Positions 1 to 13,029 are shown, counted from the first letter of the stretch. The stretch: 64,000 nt of DNA from Mactromeris polynyma (GCA_032209605.1 JASFXZ010000052.1:1798001-1862000); one strand, 5' to 3'. Numbers and translations are program-made. Notes: generated from the letters alone by a model not told the origin.

Positions 1-600
1 ATCCCAAGCGAACTCTCCACATGTTCATACTATACACTTAGTTTGATGTCAACGAAACTAAAGTAATTCGCCGGAAACCAAATTGCTATTTTTAGTAATG
101 CTGACCTTGACCTTTGACAGAACGAGTCCAAAAGCAATCCCAAGCGACCTCTCCACATGTACTTACTATACACTAAGTTTGATATTAATATGATCAACGA
201 AACTAAAGTTATTCACCGGAAACCAAATTGCTATTTTTAGTACCAATGACGGTGACCTTTGACGGAACGAGTCCAAAAGCAATCCCAAGTGAGCCCTCCA
301 CATGTTCTTATAGTATATCAAGTTTGATGTCAAAACGATCAACGAAACTAAAGTTATTTGCCGGAAACCAAATTGCTATTTTTAGTAACGCTGACCTTGA
401 CCTTTGACGGAACGAACCCAAAAGCAATACAAAGCGAGCTGTTCACATGTTCTTCTTATACACCAAGTTTGGTTACAATATGATCAACGGTACTCAAGTT
501 ATTCGCCGGAAACCCCCAGTTTGAAGCCCACTCGTCCAACCGCCCGCCCCCCAACGACACACACCATTCTTATAACCTGGTTTTCTTTGAAAACCTGGAT
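1..600. repeat. Array of ~140-bp repeat, first cluster
   Basis: Units containing CCAAGCGAGCTCTCCACATG, then CACCAAGTTTGATGTCAA, GAAACTAAAGTTATTC, and TGACCTTGACCTTTGACGG recur about every 140-147 bases (near 2, 139, 281 and 428). The last unit ends with AACCTGGTTTTCTTTGAAAA, as does the cluster at 20150. The units are diverged, so this is an old array. No protein is encoded. Confidence 0.9.
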
Positions 601-684
601 CGAAAAAGGCCTACAGCCAGTGATAAGTAAACTATGTTTAAGTAAATACTTTGTCCATGCAGTAGAGGTTATCACTTATCCTAA

Positions 685-865
685 AATAGTGTTGAACTTA
701 TTAATTATGCACATGTGGGTAGATGAAAAGTGGTTGTCACATGCAAATTCTCTTGGTATTTTCTCAATTATCACATACTTCTATATATGCTTATCAGTTT
801 TGCCTATCAAAATGGATGACAATTAACAACAAGGGAGGTAAATATTGTACATGTGGGAACTATCT
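685..865 (+). repeat. Dispersed repeat, copy inverted relative to 3523-3705
   Basis: The block with GTGGTTGTCACATGCAAATT, TCTTGGTATTTTCTC, GCTTATCAGTTTTGCCTAT and GGGAGGTAAATATTGTA is repeated in inverse orientation at 3523-3705. The two copies flank the last two exons of the acidic-protein gene and end about 15 bases before its stop codon. Confidence 0.85.
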
Positions 866-879
866 AATGGGTAAAATTG

Positions 880-3800
880 CTAAAAATTACCTTCCATTTG
901 CAGATCCATCACTTGTATTTGCAGCTGATGTAAAGCAGGTAGTGGAAGCTTAGCAGCTTTCAATGAATCAATTTTCCTTCTACCTGATTCTCTAACAGCT
1001 GTATATTCAAAATCTATTTCATATACATCGATGCCACTGTTGACCTCGCCAGCAGCGCAGTGAACTATATCTACATTGCCTTTCAAATCATTCACAGCAG
1101 CAGAGGACCCAAAGTCTTCTTCCAATTCAGCAGTGTTTTCAGAATGTTTACTATTCTTTTCACTCTCACCACTATCTTTTTCATCAGCATCTAAGACTAC
1201 TTCAGTATCAGCATCTGAGACTTCTTCAGTCTCATTCTCTATGTCAGCACTTTCATCAAGTTCATTTGTATCAATTTCCATCTCAATATCACAATCATGG
1301 TTTACATTTTCATTGTCCTCAGCATCACTGATAGGAGTAACAGCTGCACTAAAACTTTCATCAATGTCAACTTCGAAGTACTCATCCACATAATCAGCGT
1401 TGTCAGCATCAAATTTAGCTTGGCTCATGTCAGCAACCTTTTTATCTATTTCAAAACCTTTGTCTAGATTCTGAGGATCAGTAGAAAAGAGACTGCATGA
1501 TGCTTTTTCTCTCAGTAGTTTTTGGATTTCAACTGAAATTTAGCAATCAATCTCTGAGGGATATTTGAATTCGAACTGGTATTTTAAACAATCCTATACA
1601 TTTTGTAACAATTGTAAGCCAATTTTGTGTTACTTTGATAATTTATCAAAACTTGAATGTACATATTTTACAATCAAGCCACCTTGGGAGTATTGGAATG
1701 ACTAAGTGTATGTAAATTAACATGGTTGCATGAAAACAAAACAGATTGTTGAAAGCCATACTTGACAAGAAGGAATTTCGAACACTAATTGCTTACCTTG
1801 AATCATTTTCTGAGCGTGATTCTTCCAGTCTGATGTGTGACAGCTGATGTTACCAGTTTCCAACCAGTTCAGCCTTTTGAAAACCATGAGTTTATCTTCA
1901 TCAGGTAGTTGGGTCAGGAAGCCAAACCTAGATAACAGAAATATTTCATCATGACAATGTATTAATGTGGTTTCACAAATTTTCCTGGAAAATTTAATTT
2001 CGTGTATTTCGTGGGGTCAGCTCATCCACAATATCAGGGACCCATGAAGTAAAAAGCCCAACGATTGAGGAAGTATCCGAAATGTGCGAATGTCCAAATT
2101 AGTTTAAGTCTGGAAAATGCTATTGCCTGGTTTGTGATGAGCTATGTCAAAAGATACCTTTTTGTACAATAATCTATAACTACACTTCACTTTAAATGAT
2201 GACTACTAGTTCTGTCCTGTTATTTGAGCCATTAAGATAGTAAACTGTTTCAATGCACTACATTTGTAATGGTTGTGTATATGGGTAATAATACAAATTA
2301 ATATCAGATATTAGTTTGTTAAATTGATTCATTGAATTTGCTGTCAATTTGTGCAGATGATTGTATTCCGTATTAATTGATTCATTTGAATTCACTGTCA
2401 ATTTGTGCAGATTATTGTATTCGGTATTAATTGATTCATTTGAATTTGCTGTCAATTTGTGTAGATGATTGTATTCCGTATTAATTTATTCATTTTAATT
2501 TACTGTCAATTTGTGTGGATGATTGTATTCGGTATTAATTGATTCATTTGAATTTGCTGTCAATTTGTGTAGATTATTGTATTTTGTATTAGTTTTGATT
2601 ATTGACATTCTGGTGGACTAAAATTTTTTGTTTGGCCATATAAATTGAAAATCCACTTGTTAGCGTACCCATGAAATTGCTGATTCAGCAACATCCATGA
2701 AATTTGGTAACAACAAAATTAAGTGAAACCACAGAATCTTATATAACAGTTGTTCAATAAGGTCATCTTTAATAAATTATTGGTTTGAAGCAACCTTCCC
2801 CACAATATTGCTAGTAGTTCAGCAGGAGGACTATTGTTTTAATTTTTTTTTCGATATGAACGTGATATTAACAGGCAATATGACAGTAAATAATATCAGG
2901 AAGAGCACATAAATTAGAAGGAGCCAGTTTCTGTGGGTCTGTCAAACCAACGATGCATGAACTATGGCCGAACTGCAAATAATTTTTCAAATCACCATCA
3001 ACAAGTTAAGATTTAACAAGGTAAGAAATGTACAAAGTAAAAATTGTTACTTAAATAAAATTATGTCTGTTGATTTTACAAGCAAGTTATAAATATCAGA
3101 CAATAGTGGGCTTTGGGCCATAAATATAACTATAGAAACTGAACTAAAACAATTTGCTTATTTGGTGTTATAAATCATTTATCTATGTAAACATCAATGC
3201 TTTTACCCTGTCCATAATTCCTCCAAGTCGCGGTTGTCTACATGCAGTGACACACCAGATTTCATGTCCATTTTTGTCGATGTATCGTATTCGATAGATC
3301 CGTCCCTCTTAGAGTAAGTAGAAGTGGAACATTGCATTTCAGACTGCTGCTTGGTTAGGTCAGAATCAGTACCGTCAAATGAGTCATCCGTATTACTCCA
3401 GCTAGTCTCCTCAGGGGTTCGACCAACGTATTTGTAAGATTCCTACAAACATAGCAATAATAACATGTCTAGTTATCAATTTAATGAAACAGTGTCATAA
3501 AACAGACATGTTTATGAAGTCTATATAGTTCCCACATCTACAATATTTACCTCCCGTGTTCTTAACTTTTAATAGGCAAAACTGATAAGCCCTTATAGGA
3601 GTAATTTCCAAATATGTGATAATGGAGAAAATACCAAGATAATTTGCATGTGACAACCACTTTTTCTTACTGAGCCAAATTCCCACATGAGCATAATGAA
3701 TAAGTTATTGGGCCAAAATTGTGACCTCTCGAGTGTCCAAAACTGTAAAGGGATGATGGAAACCAAACCATCCTTAAAGCTCACAATGTGCTGTGCTCAG

Positions 3801-5752
3801 AGGAGCTAAAACCACAACTACATTTTATGATATGGCTCAATGACCCCATGGGAAACCAAACAAATGTTATTTGACTGACTGATGACCTATCAACTTACCA
3901 TCTCAACCAAATGCAAAAGTAATGATTACCTTAAAGCTACAAGATGGCTGGTAATCCATTTGTGGTCCAGAATCAGTAACAGAGAAACCATACGACAGGC
4001 AATCTTTACTTGGATCTTGTTTCTCAGTGACATTCTCAGCCAAACAATCAATTGTTCTTTTTGCAATTGTTTCTTCTTCCTCAACACAGCAACTGAAATC
4101 CACAGAACCAATAATAAATAAGCATAAAACTAGAAATGTGTCCATAGGACACAGATGTCCCCACTTCCAGCCTTTGTCACAAAAGCAAATGCCATTATTC
4201 TGCTCATAGTTTGTGAATGTGTATCAAAATTACCAAGTGAACAACTGTACTGATTATGGTGATAAGTCAAGGGCAATAACTTTGCACTTACTGGGCGTAA
4301 TCATACATAAAACCCCAGGTGCACAACTATACACGCTGGTGAGCCTCCCTGTACTCTGGCTCATATACTTTTGGAAATATGCGCAACACAAGATTGCATA
4401 CTCTGTAGGCTATATTTTAACTAAGTCAAGGGCCATAACTCTGCACTTGCAGGGTACAGCCAAACATGAAACACCAGGTGCACAACTTTACATGCTTGTT
4501 AACATTCAGGACTGTAAAGTTTTATGAATCTGGCTCATATTCTTTTGGAGATATGAGTGACACAAGATTTTGTGACGGACAGAAGGACAGAAGGACAGAC
4601 CGACAGACGGACAAGGGAAATCGATATCCCCCCCTTCAGAGTGGGGGCTTAAAAATTGACGTAAAGTTGCATATTCATGTATTTAATACAAACATTCAGC
4701 CAAAATAGACACCAACACTGATAAAGCAAAATAATAAAATTAGAAATTAACATTTGATGATTGCAGCCAACCAAACACTGATTTTCAGGGAACTTGCATC
4801 ATCACCTACCTACTTTTCTTGCAATAATGATCATAATTTTTAATTAAGGGGAGTAGACCCCAGATCCCCACCTAATGTTGGTGATTTCCCAGCTACTTCA
4901 ATAATTAGTGGCACCCCTAGATTTTAAATACAATTTATCCCAGAACACTATCAAATTTTCGGACAAATCAGGTTTCAAAAATGAGATCAAAAATTCAAGT
5001 CCAACAAACCTTAACTTGCTGTGGTCCTCCAATTTCTTTTTGTCCATTTCTTTCAGTCTAGAATTAAAACTTTCTTTGCTACATAGTACTTCAGTAACTG
5101 TCAATTTCTCTGAAGCGTCAGCCCTAAACTTCTCTACATGATCTCTTTTCTCATCTTCTACATGTTTCCATTTGTCAAGTTTTTCACTTTGTTCCTTGTT
5201 AACTTTATATTCTTTCTTCGGTTCAGTAACCGCATGTAGTGAACCTTCCCTTGTCTTACTTTTCTCCCTTTTTTCAACCCTGGTTGGATATTTATTATCA
5301 AATTTCTTCATACAATTCACCAAGCAGTTACCTGCTTTAGTTTTTTCTCCCACAGTCTCATCACTTTTCTCCATGCCAAAGCCAGCATCTTTTTCTTTGA
5401 CCAATTCAAAACCTTTCTTCACTCTGTTTTGCTCATTGTTTTCATCGATTAGCTTATTGTCAACTGAAAACATGTGCCTTTGGTGTGTTTGTTCTATACT
5501 CGTTGTGTTCTTATAGTTCCATTTTGCTGGACAGGACTTGAGCCCATTCTGACCACCATGTAAATCATAATTTTTCTTGCCATGGTGCCAGGGTCTGTCT
5601 CTGCCGCCATGTTCCCAGTCAGCTGATTCGATACTATTCAAATTACTATCAACATCGTGTCCCGTATGCTGCCAGCCAGTCCCAGAAGTTACCATACTGT
5701 CAAGCGAAGAATTCAATTCTCCGCGAACATTCCAGTCACTTCCATCAGGCAT
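880..5752 (-). CDS. Unknown acidic/charged protein with an F-box-like segment, five exons
   Basis: I do not recognise this gene. Five exons join in phase with consensus GT/AG sites: 5752-5016, 4092-3930, 3442-3207, 1927-1797 and 1532-880, giving about 639 residues. The ATG at 5752 is preceded by an in-frame TGA 12 bases upstream, and an AG acceptor near 5800 suggests a non-coding 5' exon. Residues 1-245 are hydrophilic and rich in Lys, Glu, Asp and Ser, with no membrane segment. Residues ~381-422 contain LPDEDKLMVFKRLNWLETGN followed by SDWKNHA, which resembles an F-box (LP..., hydrophobic helix, W); this is weak. Residues ~455-560 are strongly acidic (long runs of D/E/S), then a basic stretch ESGRRKIDSLKAAKLP precedes the end. 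Phase agreement at all four junctions (2, 0, 2, 1) makes the gene structure credible. A nuclear scaffold or SCF adaptor role would be speculation. Intron 1 contains a TGCCCCCAC-type element, intron 3 a 54-bp tandem repeat. Confidence 0.72.
2320..2600. repeat. 54-bp tandem repeat in an intron
   Basis: CTGTCAATTTGTG recurs at 2341, 2395, 2449, 2503 and 2557, exactly 54 bases apart, with a few substitutions between units. It lies in the intron between the exons at 1927-1797 and 3442-3207. Because 54 is a multiple of three, part of it reads open on the minus strand, but it lacks flanking splice support. Confidence 0.95.
3523..3705 (-). repeat. Dispersed repeat, second (inverted) copy
   Basis: Reverse complement of the block at 685-865, lying in an intron of the acidic-protein gene between exons 3442-3207 and 4092-3930. 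Divergence between copies includes small indels, so neither is recent. Confidence 0.85.
4125..4655. mobile_element. TGCCCCCAC-type non-autonomous element, copy 1
   Basis: Starts with AACTAGAAATGTGTCCATAG and ATGTCCCCAC, ends with GAGTGGGGGCTTAAAAA, so the ends are short inverted repeats. It contains two internal ~170-base direct repeats around AAGTCAAGGGCCATAACT and a GACGGACAGAAGGACAGA stretch near the right end. A second copy is at 23829. It sits in intron 1 of the acidic-protein gene, about 30 bases from exon 2. No coding capacity. Confidence 0.7.
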
Positions 5753-5839
5753 AGCAATTCACCATACAAACTTCTCTCAATCTACTCAACAGATAGCATC
5801 TGAAAAGATAGCAATTCGAAAATCAATACTTAACTAGAA

Positions 5840-8800
5840 GGTTGATTTTCAATACAAATCACATGCCACCCTCACACTGCCTATCATCTTTAACTTCAAA
5901 TATCAACAAAAATAACAAAAATTAGTCTCATAATATTATCTCATCATGGTAATCTAGCTAAAGACCATGAAGCCTTAAAAACCTTTGCAAAAAGAACGAG
6001 ATGTCATTTTGGGATTTCAGACAGAGATGGACAGAATTAAAATGTGAAACTAAAGTTTGTCCCAAATTGACATATATATATCTTAATGAATAAAGTGTTA
6101 TATGTAATAATACAATCAGCTGGTTAAAGCAAAACAAGTCCATCTGGTTCTTTATCCTCAAGCAAGAAAATCAGATTTGCTTTCAGTCCTTGACACATAC
6201 TACAGCAACGTGATATCTGATAGCATGTATTGATGATTTGGCACAAACCTTGGTCAAGAATTTACATTCTTTTATTTTTTATTTCATTTATCTATATTTA
6301 TAGAAGGTAACATGTAAAGATGTATACAAAAACCGTCACACAATTCTTAAATAAAACATGGCCTGCTAACAGAAAAAAACATACATTAAAACACAAAAAT
6401 TCCATCACACACATTCATTCAGTGTAGAAAATATGAAATATTTATGGTGCTGTAGTCAAAATCATACATAAGCTTTTTGGTAAACACTTGATATATAGCA
6501 TTTACAATACAGTAACAAAACAGGGAGTCTTCCCAGAAAACCAGAATAAGAAATTCACACTTGTATTCCAGCTATTAGCCCAAGTAAAAGCATAGGATCA
6601 GCTCCTTCAAAGAATTTCAATAAAGAGACTACTTGTGGTAAGAGGCCTCTTTTACGATTTCCGTTTTTTAAGCTAAATCGAAGATACAAAAAGTAACGAA
6701 AAAATAAATGCACTTCATGAGTCAAGATGTTTGCCATCTCATCCTTTTGTCTGTACAAAGTAATTAAGATGTCTACACAGCCTAGACAGTTTTCATGAAT
6801 CGACTAATACTCTAGTGTTTCCTATAATGACCGCCTCCAGATTGACATGAAATATATTGTGAATGAATAGTCAACTGCGTATTCATAATCATATTTCTTG
6901 CAGCTTGAGTGTCTAAGGTAACAATTTCTAGCTTATTTGAATTACTGATACATAATTCCTTTTCCAAGTCTTGTGTTATTTAGCTAATAAGCAAATGTTT
7001 GGGCTATAAGTAGTTCCTAATGGTGCTAGCTCAAATGGGCTATTATGGGTAATTTTTTTCCTGGAAAATATTTTGTTCGGAAAAAGAGGAAAGAAATTAA
7101 TCAATCCACGATTGTAACAAGTTATAAACAATACATGCTCATTTCAACGAAATAAGAGATATGGGGGGATAAGATGACTAAGTTTGGGCTAGTACAAAAG
7201 CTATTTGGCAAGTGGTTGAAGGAGTTACATTCCAGAACCGCTGGTTCTCTGAAAAATTAAGGCAAAGACTGCTATATGGCAATTTTCCAGTTTTCATGCA
7301 TGGGGAAGTTCCAACGTACACCAACATGGAGACGCTATTTCAGGCTAGAGAAGGCAACTGGGTAGAACAGCTTCTAATCCAAGTATAGAAACATATTTTA
7401 ACTTAAGATAATGTAAATTATCCTATCCGTTTATCAAGTATCAAAATTAACACCAAATAAATAATTTCTTAAACGAGTTACCAAACAAAAGTAACTAGAA
7501 AGTAGAGCTGAAATACTTTTAACCAAAACAAACGCGTACATATCTAAGTCAAGGTCATATTGAACGATTATCATGTCACATGTTAGTGATCATGCTCGCC
7601 TATAATGATTTATCTGAACACAATTTCTATACCCACTCACTTCAGTGACCTAGTTTCAAAGTGAATCATTGTGGTTGAATGCTTAATATTTTGGTTTAGG
7701 GCAAATTTAAAACCAGTGATTACTTCCTTGTTAAGGTTCATGTTAAGCAGATTTTGCATATTACAATTCACTGATTTTAATAACAATGCAATTTGGATTA
7801 TTATATATCTAAATGTTCGTCTGAATCTATCACAACTATAGAAAACTTATAGAATCGTTGTTGACTTTGTCGAATCAGCATAACATTGATTACCATACCA
7901 TTGTTTTACCTTAGTACATAAATCTGCGACAATAATTTGTCTAGTTACAGTCCGTAAGGATGTGTAGTACAAGCACAGACCCACATGTCTACATACAAAC
8001 GATTTAGGACATAAATTTATTCTGTTCCAGCCTAGTGTTAATAATGTACAGAATTGAACAAATTGGTGTCCAGTTGACATACAAAGTTCGGATGTCCAAC
8101 ATAATGAGTGCATCAACATTTAACTTTAGATTTGACTGGCTTATGCACTGTTGTGACTCAAGAAGCAAAAGCAAGCGCACTAACGCTGTGCAAGGAAAAT
8201 ATGTAAAGTAAGGTAAAAGTTAAGTGTATATTTAGTCACCCCTACTAAAAGCTCACAATTTTTGAACTTATGACCACCTATTTTATGAGCACACTGACTA
8301 CGGGATTCTTATCCTGTAATGTCAGGCACCAGGCAGGTAGACAAATGGTAATCATCATTCAATTAGCTAGAGGCTCACCATCCGGTCATACCGGAATGGA
8401 CCCAAACTGTTATTTGAACCTTCGACCTTCAATTACCAAGGGGACGCCTTATAAACACATGGCCACAAGAGACTTGTGTTCATAAATATGAAAAGTAAAA
8501 TATGAATAGAAAACAATTCCCATTGACACCTAGTTTTTTAAAATGTGCAAGTGTTTAACAATTCCATCAGACTTTGACACAAAATCTAAAGAAAGGAACT
8601 TAATATCTTGTCGAGTATGTAAAATGACTGAAACAAGTAACAATGGGCCAAGTCGTATTTGAATGATCAAAATAAAATTGGGACCCAAATCTCAAACATA
8701 AGCCACATCTAACTTTTGACTTGCCAACATAATAACACAAACATATTTTTTAGTGGATGAACACATAAAAGACATCCAGTAGCAGCTCTTTTTATGGCAA

Positions 8801-8960
8801 TTTAAGGCTGATATTGGGCCCCATTCCCCAAAGAAAAAATATACTAAACAGCCAAATCTGGGGATTCATGATGCAAATATCCCCTATCATAAGGACCTGC
8901 CATACTTCCCAAATACTGAAAAAAATGGCAGAGTAGCAATATTTCTGGATTATAGATTAA
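5840..8960. other. Intergenic, no recognisable feature
   Basis: AT-rich DNA with only short open frames, none with splice support or recognisable protein similarity. A T-rich stretch is at 6270-6290 and a short (AT)n tract at 6070-6082. Confidence 0.5.
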
Positions 8961-9158
8961 TCTGGCTGTGTTTCTACACAACAGAAAACCTTGACAACAG
9001 TAAATTCCAAGGATGAGATAGTAGTGAACAGTGTTTGTACACAAAAGTAAACCTTGACAACAGTAAATTCCAAGGATGAGATAGTAGTGAACAGTGTTTC
9101 CACACAACAGAAAACCTGGACAACAGTAAATTCCAAGGATGAGATAGTAGTGAACAGA
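8960..9158. repeat. 63-bp tandem repeat, three copies
   Basis: GACAACAGTAAATTCCAAGG followed by ATGAGATAGTAGTGAACAG occurs three times at a 63-base period (near 8993, 9056 and 9119). The units are nearly identical, so the duplication looks fairly recent. Confidence 0.92.
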
Positions 9159-9400
9159 TGAAGATTCTGATAATGCTACCACCACACTGACTGAAGCTGA
9201 CAAGACAAAAACTTCAGTTGACCATTGGATGTTTTCAGGTTAATTAACAAACTTGACACAAGTAATGCTTTTTTTGTAAGAAAAAAAACTCCATTACTAA
9301 TACTTTTTTGAAAATGATTAGTTTAAATCTAAGATCAGAGTCAACGACACACTGGAAATAGATACTTAAGTCTGCAAAGAAAAGAAAACTCACATTTGTA

Positions 9401-9630
9401 TATGAGCGCTGCTGTGGAATTTCCAACCTCTTCTGCAAGTGACATCATTTCAAGAAAACGTCACATGTGCAAGCAGGAAACAATATTTATTCCATGTAGT
9501 CACTTTGTTTTCATATTGTCATATGGTGCAAATATTTATTACTGTCAGTGCATGGCGACGTCACATGTGACGTTTTCTGGATATGACGTCACTTTCAGAA
9601 GAGGTTGGAAATCGTACAGCGGCGCTCATA
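9401..9630. mobile_element. MITE with ~37-bp terminal inverted repeats, copy 1
   Basis: Left end TATGAGCGCTGCTGT then ATTTCCAACCTCTTCTG; right end CAGAAGAGGTTGGAAAT then ACAGCGGCGCTCATA: an inverted pair with a few mismatches. Inside there is a second inverted pair around GACGTCACATGTGACG and GTCACATGTG. About 230 bases, no coding capacity. A diverged second copy is at 46596-46852. Confidence 0.85.
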
Positions 9631-9639
9631 TGTAACTGA

Positions 9640-12600
9640 GGTAAAAAGAATGATTTTTACATCCAAGTAGAGCAATTAAGGTCCCACTGCAATAAACTCC
9701 TTGTAAAATAAAATTATGATAAACATAAAATATATTATACGGCAGCCAACATACTCAAGTGTTCAAGAGACTAACACATTAACATCCACATCTTCTTGTT
9801 TACTGTTTTAATTACTAACTGGGCAATTAAATTTGATGACCAAAAGTATTGTTGATATGATCATACCACTCTCATGTGACACTTTGGAGATCACGGAAAT
9901 CGTGGGAAAATTAATTGAAGTAACACAAATATAGATAAAATCACTAAATACATTGTGATTGTGAACACCCCCACATTATTTACTGTACATCTTAAATACT
10001 TCCCAGATAGTCAGACTAATATGGTGACATAGACTGATGGGACACTGCAACACATCTCTCACATACAGGCAATGGTGCCACAAATTTTTGAAATAGATGG
10101 AAAATCATCAAAAATAGGCAGGAGTCTGTCAGGCGGGTAGCTGAGCCCAAATTGACTTTACGCACTCTGCTAGGGGGTCCGGGATTTTTTTTGTAATTGG
10201 AACGGTCTATGGTGTCTTTTCGAGTATATTTTACAACATAGAATGTGAATTTCCGGTAGTCTGCACCTCACCCCCCTTAACTCCCAGTGTACATTTTTAT
10301 TGCGTTTTTCGCATTTATTTCATTTTTATTTTTTCGACCTGTCTAAAATTGGGTTACTGTGGGTTACTTATGATCATTCATACAAGAAAAGTAGCCAGGT
10401 AATTTTACCAGATCCAGACTCTTATTGACACCCCTGTACAGATAATCATATACTGGTGTTCAACATGCACACATAGCAGTTTTTCTGGTCTCACCACCAA
10501 ATCTGCCAGGTGGCAGCCTAGTGCTGTACCAACTGAGCTAGCTAGACTGGCTCTGCCATGTGCGCACATGAAAGAAGATGACTACTTGTACATATCTAGT
10601 ATGTCACTTCTTGGCCACCGTAGATTCAAGTGTATATAACCAGATTAAAATGTATATCAAGACCTATTCACAAGGCCAATGATTTATATTATGGCAAGTA
10701 AATGCAATAAATTATACTAAACAAATAATGCAGAACTAGACTTTGGTCTTTATCCCTGAGGCTATGAAAGGTCAGTTCAGAGCAAGAACGTTCTAATTTC
10801 AGGTACTTGGTAGAGAAGGTCAAGGTTACAAATACACGTGGGTGTAATGAAGGTTGTGCTATAATGAATTAACCCAAACAATACAAGATAATGTAATCAA
10901 AAGCCTTCAAAAACACTGATAGTGTAAATCATTTCATACACACAAATACCAGAGATAACTTCACCTGCCTTGGTTACTTGATCAGTATACAACTACTGAC
11001 TTAATAAATCAACAATATTTTTGTTTTGAAGTTTGGACCACTGACATGAATACACAGTACACCAGGCATTGTATGGAGTGTATAAACATGTCACATTAAG
11101 CTGCAGTTATTCAATAGAGACAGGAAATTAATTCTACATTAACCAATTAAAACCAATTTAAACCATCAAGAGATTTCAGGAAGTTTGCAAAGTTGTGCAT
11201 GCATTGTCTAATCGTATTTATATCAGCAAATTTCATCAAAAACTATACAAGCAAATTGAAACAAGCACATTACAAAATCTATTGTAACGGCCTACACCAA
11301 TCCAAAAAGCTTTCTTTCTCTCACACAACCAGTCAGGTAAGAAGGTAGACAAAACATTTTCCTCTTACAAAAGAAATCTGTTCATAAGTGTGGACTTCCT
11401 TGTCAAATACCATTTGGGCTCCAGAGTCCGAGCTTGGTAGGGTGATTGGCTGTGGGTTGTAGATGAACTCTAGAGATTTTGGGGGTCACTGGGTCAAAGG
11501 ACAAGGTCAAATTCAGCATTTAAGCTCCCGAGTCCTAGCTTGGTAGGGTGATTGCCTGCAGTTGTAGATGAACTCGGCAGCATAACATCTTTTCAAACAT
11601 CTCTTGTTTATATTAAATTCAATTTATATTTGCATATAATTTCATATCGTTGTATATGAGGCTATACATAATTATGTAAAAAGGGAAATTACAAAATGTT
11701 TTACAAATTTAACAGTTGTGTTTTATTAATACTGCTAACAATAGTTATCCCACACTATCAAACACAAATTTCTTTGAGAAAAAGTCAAACCTTTTAATGA
11801 TCATTGAACAAATCATAAAATTCATGTCATGATAATATACATGTACTGTTTATTCCAATATTTAATGATCTGTACATTTGAGGACATAAGTTCTTCAGAG
11901 TTTTGTTCTTAGATTGTATCTAATCAAACAATCTGTAATAAGATTGCGGTTAGAAAGAATACTATTGATTTTGCTTGAATGCCAGTTTATTCACTTTTAA
12001 TGTTCATTTAAGTGTTTGTACATAGATGTAGACAATACTCACAGATGCTTATGAATGCGTTATCTTGTCAGCTCAGACTAAAATAATAGTTGACCACAAC
12101 CTAAGTCTGACCTTTTTTTTTGGCGAAGCCATACTAACATGGCTTTGCAACATGCATATCAGTGTTGTGTAAACAAATCAAATCTTATGATAACCACTAA
12201 ACCAACTTCTCATCAACCTAACAATGTTTATAACCTTGACGCGATAAAGGGTACGTTACCTTACCGAAATCCACTCAATTTCCATGAATTTACCGAAATC
12301 CATTTTGGATCTGGAGTGACCAACAATCGTAACATCTCGGCATTTTTTTATGTTGCACAACAAATCTTAACCTACAAATTGCGCCGACCATCTTTTTTTC
12401 AAGATATTTCTTGTTTTTATTTCATTTCATTACTGAGAGCCAGAAAGTGAGTATTCCTTAGAATTTCTAGGCCTAGTTAAGAGAAAAACAAGACCTAAAC
12501 ATTAGTCTAACATTTTGAGGAATTCGACTATCAAAAACCCCCGGTGCCACTTTATCAATTCATTATGTAAAGTTTTCAGTAGACACTAACTGAAATAACT

Positions 12601-13025
12601 GCAAGGTACTTATAATGAAGTATTGGGGGCGTGAGAAATTTTCTCCATTTTAAGAAGATAATAAAAGACAAACAGAAGTCTATTTTGGTCTTACTATGTA
12701 AATACTTCCCTGCAATTGCAAACAATCTGAATGTTCAATGTCACACCATACAAATACAGTGACTCACAGTATTACAAAAATAGCTTGAGTGACAGTGACA
12801 AGGTTACAAACAACAGCTGTATGACACACTATATATTGTGTCTGAGCATGGGCAAAAAGAGTCATATATTTTTCTAGATGGCACAGTTAGTCTAAACTCT
12901 TTCCCAGCTTAGGGAAGTCACAGAACAGTGGTTTCTGACATGTCAAACAATTTTCAACCAGGTCCTGTTGCCATTTGCACAATCCCTGACAAAAGTTTGG
13001 CAATTTAACAAGCTACTATGTATTT
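9640..13025. other. Intergenic stretch, mostly featureless
   Basis: No supported gene. A more GC-rich patch at 10110-10280 (GGGGGTCCGGG, CACCCCCCTTAACTCCC) stands out but is unidentified. A ~104-base direct duplication, with GCTTGGTAGGGTGATTG in each copy, lies at 11415-11580. A short hairpin TGGCGAAGCCAT / ATGGCTTTGC is at 12120-12146. Confidence 0.45.
10478..10560 (-). repeat. tRNA-like SINE fragment
   Basis: On the minus strand TAGCTCAGTTGGTACAGCAC matches a tRNA A-box region, followed by GGCTGCCACCTGGCAGATTT. The B-box half is poor, so this is a decayed tRNA-derived repeat rather than a tRNA gene. Confidence 0.45.
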
Positions 13026-13029
13026 AAGG

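Noticed and set aside
1076..1393. Plus-strand serine-rich frame opposite the acidic exon
   Set aside because: It is the antisense shadow of the D/E-rich exon 1532-880; the same applies to the plus-strand frames opposite the BRCA1 giant exon and opposite 5016-5752.
12139..12450. 103-codon plus-strand frame
   Set aside because: No recognisable content and no splice or neighbour support; compatible with chance.
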